26,277 bases of DNA from NCBI GenBank assembly GCA_000969725.1, contig JXSR01S010275.1; one strand, written 5' to 3'. Every line of letters begins with the position of its first letter. Position 1 is the stretch's first letter. The translations under genes and the position numbers were made by a program. Origin of the DNA: Ophiothrix spiculata. Its lineage: Eukaryota > Echinodermata > Ophiuroidea > Amphilepidida > Ophiotrichidae. The notes under the pieces are model-generated. The model did no database searches. It was not told the DNA's origin and saw only the letters and a list, made by a program, of their open reading frames with translations. Positions 20,030 to 26,277 of the stretch are shown here, piece by piece.

Positions 20030-21083
20030 CCAGGTGTCCCAAAAAATGGTTACATGTAGAAAAATGATCGTTTGTAAAAAGTATAGCAGCTGTTAAATTC
20101 AGACTTAGCATGACTTATGATACATACCTCCGCTAGATGTTTGCAAAATTTTAATATCACAGCTATATCATTTTTTGAGTTATCAACAAAGATAGATACC
20201 TATGTCAGAAACGTATTTTTTCAAAATTCAACAAAATCGGAAGCATGTTCGTTTGATGTCTTTTAACCATCGTTCAACCCCATGTAAACTTGAAATTGAC
20301 GGACCAAAACTTAGGTTGTTGTATACCATAGTATAGGGTAGTTTTTCTTCTTCCCATTGATACCAAAATCATGAAAATTCGACAAGCTGTTACGTAATTA
20401 TGACGTCATAAATTACTACAGGTCTGAAAATCTGTCGAAATCTGATTTTGAGTAAAAATGGCCATCGATTCAAAGTTTTGCTATTTCTGTTATTTGTTAA
20501 TGGCGATTGAACTTTTGCTAAAATAAAGAACATTATAATTTAAACATGTCCTGTAAGTTTGAGATTACTTATTTCAAAATTTACACAAGTTTGCAGCTTA
20601 AACAGAAAAAGAATTAATGCTACCCATGAAAACTTGATTGTGCTTTATGCGTATTCATCAACTTTCGCGCCACAACTTGATTGACAGGTTTAATATAAAC
20701 AACTCATTCTGGAATGCATGGAATGCAGGTATCACTAATTTGCAAAATAGATATACTGAAAAAGAGTTAAATTATTATTTATTATCAATTGTATCAAATT
20801 TGGTTTAATATAAAGTCTAATCATGATCTTTTAGCAAAATGCACATTGAAATATCACAAAACGTGTATGCCTAGTATTTTGTTGAATTTTGAAAAAATGC
20901 GTTTCTGACATAGGTATCTACCTTTGTTAATAACTCAAAAACTAATAACGCTGTTATATCAAAACTTTACGTGTATCAAGAAGAGGGTTGTAATATAATT
21001 TCTGCCAAGTTTCTTATCTTAACCTACTATAGTTTTAGCACACGGTCATTTTTCTACATGTAACCATTTTTTGGGACACCTGG
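20030..21083. mobile_element. Non-autonomous Tc1/mariner-like element with long terminal inverted repeats
   Basis: The left end CCAGGTGTCCCAAAAAATGG and the right end are inverted copies, near-perfect for about 40 bp (one mismatch near the inner edge). A patchier inverted similarity continues inward for about 210-230 bp, including the shared block GATACCTATGTCAGAAACG. The element is flanked on both sides by TA, the target duplication typical of the Tc1/mariner (IS630) superfamily. No transposase frame is present in the 1.05 kb, so it would need enzyme supplied in trans. Its centre (about 20340-20580) resembles part of the piggyBac-like element at 7377-10336. It lies in the last intron of the M6/PLP-like gene. 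Confidence 0.75.
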
Positions 21084-21712
21084 TATATAGTGGCCGAGTC
21101 AAATATTCATATTTGTTATGGGCTTTAAGGCTACAGTCCCTAAAAACGTCTCACTCGACTGAATGTCATGTTAACTGCAAGTTTTTACCTACTTACACCT
21201 ATCAGAATATCAAATTTTTTGGCGTACATATTAAATAGAGTCTCTAGTTTATACATATAACTTTACTAGTGATTTTACGTCCATTATCAAAGTCAAAATG
21301 ACGCCGAAAGACTACTTCGAAAAAGTTGACCCTTTTTCGCCGAAACCTCATAATTTCATGATGTTCGAACATTTTGACAGATTGTAGGCTTGATACCTCT
21401 TATTGAATTACAAAAATATTTTATAAATATGCTGAGTTGATTTTGAATTATAATGTAACAAACCCGGGTTGTTTGGCCCGAAAATCCGGACGTGAATTAC
21501 GACTCTGAGTTGGCCCTGTTTGAGCTGTGAAATACCTGTTTTAAGTATCTACATTATCTACATTTTGTCTGATATACGCATTCGCATAATTTACTTACAA
21601 ATTGAGCATTCAAATGAGGCAAAAATTGCAATTTTTATGTAAACAAAAGAAAAATACGGCATTCTAATGTTTATGTTTTAGATTTTAGTTCACAATCTCA
21701 ACGCTACCTTGA

Positions 21713-21747
21713 TAGCTCAGCCGTGGCCATAATCCATGGTTCGAGTC
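21713..21747 (+). repeat. tRNA-like promoter pair (degenerate tRNA or tRNA-derived SINE head)
   Basis: TAGCTCAGCCGTGG at 21713-21726 fits a pol III A box (TRGYNNANNGG), and GGTTCGAGTCG at 21738-21748 fits a B box (GGTTCGANNCC) with one mismatch. Only about 11 bp separate them, whereas an intact tRNA needs roughly 30 or more for the anticodon arm. This is therefore a deleted tRNA relic or a SINE fragment, not a working tRNA gene. No SINE body or tail could be defined. Confidence 0.4.
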
Positions 21748-22597
21748 GTCGCAAAGGCAGTGGAAACTATTTATCTTTTCATGATTGAAAAATAGTTAGG
21801 ATTCACAATTTCCTGAGCATATGGATTCCTCGTACCCTTAAACAGACAGACAAGTTAACCAACTCTTTAATACGATTTTACAAAAAATGATATATACACT
21901 GACAAAATTGAATACCTATTTGTAGTAAACAGATTAAACCTAAATTAGTAAGGTCAAGTATACAACAGAGCAACTTCGCAAGAGGCGCAATCACATGGAG
22001 CTACATTTTTTTAAATTTCAAACGGTCATTCGAAGGGAAATCCTACCAATGAGATTTTTGGGATTCGACAAGAGGTACTGGCTACCTGGGTAGGCATTAT
22101 CTAAACAAATACTTCACTCTGGCGTCTTAAGGCTACTCCCACCTTAACAATTTTACTTTTACCTTTTCTTAATCAAGAGAAGGAAACGTAGTATCTCATG
22201 CCACCGAGATGAAAACAAGACAACTTTATATTTTCCATATGTCAAACAAGCCAACAAACTTATATATATTGGTACTCAACAATCTCTTCCTAATAATAAA
22301 CGTTCTTATATGTTGCTCTTCTTACTTCTTTAGGAACGAAGAGTATCCAATCGTGATAGAATGCGATGACAAGAAGTTTAGTTCAATTCCTTAAATAAGT
22401 AAAGTACTCAAGTTCCAAAAAAGGAGTTTATTACATACCGGTATGTTCTTTAGATTTGACCGTTTCAGCTTTAATACCCGATTGACAGATCTATTCAAAT
22501 AAGAGCTGTGAATCATAAGAACCCGAGTAATTATGCATTTTGTGTTATTTATTAATCGTTAACAATATCTGTTTGGTTTCTTTTTTATCCCGCCCAG

Positions 22598-22768
22598 GTG
22601 CACTTTCTGATGTCATTAGCGGCTAACCATACGTATCTCAAGGTCTTTCAAACACACGACCCCCCTCGTTCAAAGTTCGGCAATGATTACCGGAGAACAT
22701 ACTCGGGCAATGATTACCCAGGCTTACAAGAACCGCTCAACATGTCTGACGAAACAACTCGATTCTGA
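22598..22768 (+). CDS. M6/PLP family membrane glycoprotein, last coding exon (end of helix 4 and cytoplasmic tail)
   Basis: Follows a long pyrimidine-rich acceptor (TTTGGTTTCTTTTTTATCCCGCCCAG is split across the site, with the exon opening at GTG). It reads 56 codons to a TGA. The start, VHFLMSLAANHTYLKV, matches the end of helix 4 in M6 proteins (pattern hFLM-L-AN--Y-K) and, more loosely, in PLP. The remaining roughly 40 residues are a polar cytoplasmic tail with two GNDY motifs seven residues apart and a Ser/Thr-rich acidic end, unlike the vertebrate tails I know. The local base composition is clearly richer in GC than the surrounding intron. Together the three exons give 105 codons of the C-terminal end of the protein; the first three membrane helices are not in this window. 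Tail function is unknown. Confidence 0.85.
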   Translation: MHFLMSLAANHTYLKVFQTHDPPRSKFGNDYRRTYSGNDYPGLQEPLNMSDETTRF

Positions 22769-23755
22769 ATTATTTAAATGAGACTTCATGGCATTGTACA
22801 TTGACTGTCATCACCGTCTGGGTTATAAACATTGAAAATAATGTAGCGATTGCCTCGTTCAGATGGCAGGATCTCGTCAGACGAACATTCGTCCACTTTA
22901 TATGTAGTGTGTCAAACCCAATATTGAGAGTTGTACAGGTTTTTGATGTAAATAATTACGATGAGTATTATGATATGAACAATTTGAGTTGAACTATTAG
23001 AGGTTGCTCAAATGGAAGAACTGCCCCATGCCGGAAAATTGGACAGTACTGATACTTTTCTCATTAGATTCTGTACAAATTGGTTTGCTTCAACTGAAGG
23101 AAATCGAAAGCGAGGTTTTCTATGTCCAAAAAGCTATCGTGGACAAGTCAAAGCGCGCGTATCGTGTACAGTTATAGACCGGAGTTGCTTCATACAATTA
23201 TGCTGTTAAAAACATCATAAAACATAAAGCTTGATCTTCTAGAGCGATGTAGGTAAATATAGTTGAAATACTACAAGATCTGCATCCGCTTATATATACA
23301 ACGGATTTGATTTTAACAAATGATTTACTTTGAGAAAGCTTAGCAGCTGTATTTTGAAACCTCGCTTTTTATGTTATATTATTTGTTTTATTTATAAAAG
23401 AATGTTTTTAATTACTAAAAGGTGACATTTACATACAAATGAAATTGAAAGTTTTATAAATGACTACGTTTTGCTGACAACTAAAAATATTGTTCATGTT
23501 AATTATTGGCCTAAAATGATTTTAATGCGTTAACAGGTCGACTCGAGCCATTTAGAAATGCATTTATTTGATGTAGTGTAAAAACAGGAACACGATGAAT
23601 GGGTTTGAAACAACACGAGGTTAATCTTTAAGAGTAATCTGGTGGCACATTTACGTCTATTAAGGATTCGTTTAAGGCGTTATGAGCAAGTTATAATGTT
23701 ATGAAAAAGCACAAATAAAGTTGTCTTTTCCTAAGCAGAATGTGGAGTATCATTT
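22769..23755 (+). other. Probable 3' UTR of the M6/PLP-like gene
   Basis: The stretch after the TGA of the last coding exon. The first plausible poly(A) signal with a following GT/T-rich tract is AATAAA at 23714-23719. A UTR of about 1 kb would fit the long UTRs of this gene family, but the cleavage site cannot be read from the sequence. Short open frames here (for example around 22801-22992 and 23012-23209) show no family resemblance and are not called. Confidence 0.4.
23714..23719 (+). terminator. Candidate polyadenylation signal AATAAA
   Basis: Canonical hexamer about 950 nt after the M6/PLP stop codon, followed by GTTGTCTTTTCC, a GU/U-rich tract expected downstream of a cleavage site. 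Other AATAAA hexamers occur at about 23807 and 23822, so the choice is an inference. Confidence 0.35.
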
Positions 23756-23996
23756 TTAGATAACACTCTTGACCTTTATCTGTGGAATCATCGTCGCTTC
23801 AAGGAAATAAATCCACATATAAATAAAAAATGAGTCGACAAAAAGAAACTTATATATTTGAATTTTAAAACATTGATTTTCGCTCGGAACGACCAAACTA
23901 TAACAACATGCAATGCTGAAACTGCCAATTACACCCAAACTAAACAACAATCGATTACTTGGTTCGGTTTCTCTTATCCGAGAACGAAGACACATA
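23756..23996 (-). CDS. Candidate exon, PGAP2/Frag1-like membrane protein (weak)
   Basis: On the minus strand a TTCATCAATTTCAG acceptor at 23997-24010 opens a frame of about 80 codons to a stop at 23756. A possible AAG|GTCAAG donor lies at 23774. The peptide is strongly hydrophobic after a charged lead (RSRIRETEPSN). It contains LLFSLGVIGSFSIACC followed by a polar SEN triplet and then F-x-F-x2-S-F-x2-YM. That spacing resembles the segment of PGAP2 (Golgi GPI-anchor lipid remodelling) around its N-V-x-EN ... SSEN(Y) ... YM region, but the EN pair and the usual IHE after it are not conserved. No upstream exon was recognised to 26277. A chance frame remains quite possible. Confidence 0.25.
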
Positions 23997-26277
23997 CTGA
24001 AATTGATGAATATATTGAACTTTAATTTAATATCATACCACACAAAAATATGAAATGAAAAAAATACACTCTAATGTATTGAACGTATTTATGAAAACTG
24101 GGGCCATTTTTGAAACATGAATGGTACATTGTAAAACATGGTAAATTCCAGATATTTCAATATCTGGGTGAATATAAGGTGCTCCATTTTAAATCAGATT
24201 ATGAAACTGTATTTATGCTTAAACAACCTAAGATAGAAATGGTATAGTTTGTAAACCTTGACAAAGATTTGTTATTTTGATGTAAGGTGTATGTTTTCAA
24301 AGAAAAAACGCATATTTTTAAAGTATTGTTTAAGGGTATTCTATGTAGAGTGTTTCCATATCCTAAGTCCATATATTATAGTGCACTTGGTCACTTTTAT
24401 CGACAAATTTCACTAGATGGTAAGTGGATATAACCAAACAACAAAGCTGACAAGATTGTTGAATTTGGCACTGTTAGCCTTATTGCAATCCAAGATTACA
24501 GATTCTGAGATTGTGTCCGTGATTTGACGGTACAATGGAAACACTCAAATAACACAAGCTATAAAACTTTGTATATATCTGCTTTCCATACGTCACGCTG
24601 TTGAAAAATGTAAAACCAGGTTTCAATAAGTGAATGAGCAGGTTTTATTATTTTTTTTTTTTTAATTTTACAAAGAGTATTTTGTATCTTATCTTCTATA
24701 TACATTGTAAACAGATACCTGAAACCTCAATTTAAGATTTTTACAAATATTAAGCACTTGTGTTACGTGCATTTGGATTTTTTGAAAGTATTAAACCGTT
24801 AGAGCTGTGCTGAGATATTATTATTCACGTATTATTTTGAAACCACGACAATTTACTGCCCTTTATTGATTACAATAGACAATGTTCACGTGTAACTTTG
24901 AGAACCACGAAAATGCCCATAAAAGTTTTTTATATGTATGCCCATGATTATGGAATCGTAGTGCAATCTCCAAATTTGTTTTCAATAAGCACGCATGGCA
25001 AACGATGTATTGTACACAACGCATGGTATACCGTTCACTATTTTCAATTTAGTTCATTTGAAAATAGCATTACAATTTCATTAAAATCAGTGCCTTGAAG
25101 TTACAACTGAGCGAGTCAACCCAATGAGAACTTGTTTGATGTACAACATGTCAACAGACTGATTGTCTATTTACATATTTCTGCTGTGGTAATGTTATAC
25201 ATACGTTGATTTTTGGTACCAGCATAAAGCTGTTTACATAACATAAAATTTATAATTTCAGTCACATATTTAATCTGAAATACAAGCAAAAATGTTTCGC
25301 ACTGCCTCAAGAGTAAATTAATTTGAGTGAGAATTGAATAATTTTGTGTTTTTGGTCAATCAGTTAGAAACAACATGTGGCCAATACTACATTTTGCCTT
25401 GGTAGGGCATGGCGTATAAATTAACAATCAATTAGCCTAGGGACGAGTAGAAGGACGTAGATACATTACATTTACGCGACATATATTATCAATTTTCTCT
25501 TTCTAACATCAAACATTCCTGAATATAGTTCTAACTAAAGTTATTCGTGTACAAGCTAACTTACCATTTTTTATCACGATTAACATTTGTGTTACATAAG
25601 GATAGTATAATATTTTGTTTCTAGTAAGCTTGTTAAACAGAACAAAATATCTGCAATTTTTGTCATATAGACAAAATATAGTAAAATCAACAGGGCTGAA
25701 GTATGTAAATAAATAGATAATTTTCGGTACGTGCAATACTTTCGGGTATATAACTCTACAACTCTATTACTTTGGATAACAAAAGTGCATACAGCCATTT
25801 TTTAGATAACCTATCTTTTTATAATACTATTGAATTGAAATTGAATGGCATATGGGGTGGGATAGGACTAATTCCTCCTTTAGTTCAGCATATGAAGCAG
25901 GGGTTTTTATGTAAGGAACGCCTAGTTACTGTTAAGAGTTATCCATAAAAAGACGGTTTAATATATAAATAAGGATAGGTTTATGTGGAACATGTCTCAC
26001 TTACTGTATGTTTCATGTGGCACTTATTCAACTAAGGCCGAATACAGACACATGTGCAGTCTGTAGTCACACATTTATTATTGCACCTATTAAATATGCT
26101 TTTTATTCACCGTATTTTGTACCATATATTTGAATAAGTCATATTGATATTTATTAAAACCATGATGTACAAACTTCATTCAAAAATATGTATATTGTAA
26201 AATAATTGTAAGTCGCCTCAGCATATGAGGATTTTTGACTTTTTTATACTAATGCCTTTTGTTAAAAGGATATTACG
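23997..26277. other. No recognised feature
   Basis: AT-rich DNA with a poly-T tract near 24649-24664. Short frames at 24898-25098 and 25509-25798 are not supported by splice sites or family resemblance. Confidence 0.5.

Larger units (their letters stand above)
19924..22597 (+). other. Last intron of the M6/PLP-like gene
   Basis: A GT...AG intron of 2674 nt. It contains a TA-flanked long-inverted-repeat transposon (20030-21083) and a tRNA-like A-box/B-box pair near 21713-21747. The remaining 21086-22590 is otherwise unrecognised. A direct repeat TTAAGGCTAC occurs at about 21124 and 22128. I see no open frame of interest in it. Confidence 0.75.

Noticed and set aside
21713-21770. Functional tRNA gene
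   Set aside because: The A and B boxes are far too close, and no acceptor stem or anticodon arm can be drawn.
22801-23209. Two short frames after the M6/PLP stop
   Set aside because: They lie in the probable 3' UTR, lack splice sites and match no family.
1-26277. CRISPR arrays, bacterial operons, prophage or viral genes
   Set aside because: No regular direct repeats with spacers, no compact coding, and spliced exons are present. The LINE is a cellular retroelement, not a virus.

Overview
This is AT-rich, gene-poor animal DNA. Introns are spliced, genes are far apart and non-coding repeats are abundant. A CR1/Jockey-type LINE, piggyBac-like and TA-flanked DNA transposons, and an M6/proteolipid-type gene all point to a bilaterian, most likely a marine invertebrate. 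I cannot name the species. A run of 50 Ns at 11740-11789 is an assembly gap.

Layout. (1) 1-11030: a duplicated region. A block of about 2 kb (366-2354) recurs at 5917-10960, where it is split by a 2.96 kb piggyBac-like insertion at 7377-10336, and a third partial copy sits at 10966-11030. Between the first two copies lie a 462 bp inverted-repeat element, a minus-strand exon-like relic with an in-frame stop (3531-3726), and a tandem repeat with a period of about 730-760 bp (4370-5870). (2) 11031-13326: a CGTACG-rich island, a second piggyBac-like end cut by a LINE tail, the gap, and two adjacent MITEs. (3) 13327-16733: a minus-strand LINE with two tandem 3' ends, an intact-looking endonuclease and a broken reverse transcriptase that has lost motif A. 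(4) 16808-17775: a TA-flanked inverted-repeat element carrying four copies of GTTCGTATCTGT. (5) 19180-22768, plus strand: the last three coding exons of an M6/PLP (neuronal membrane glycoprotein M6 / proteolipid) family gene. Its last intron holds a long-terminal-inverted-repeat DNA transposon and a tRNA-like sequence. (6) 22769-26277: probable 3' UTR, a weak minus-strand exon candidate resembling PGAP2/Frag1 proteins, then nothing I recognise.

The only gene I am confident is functional is the M6/PLP gene, and only its 3' end lies here. The rest of the recognisable content is transposon-derived. The most informative signals are the piggyBac-like insertion, which has a paralogous near-empty site in the same window, and a module of about 270 bp shared between that element and an unrelated-looking TA-flanked element inside the M6 intron.
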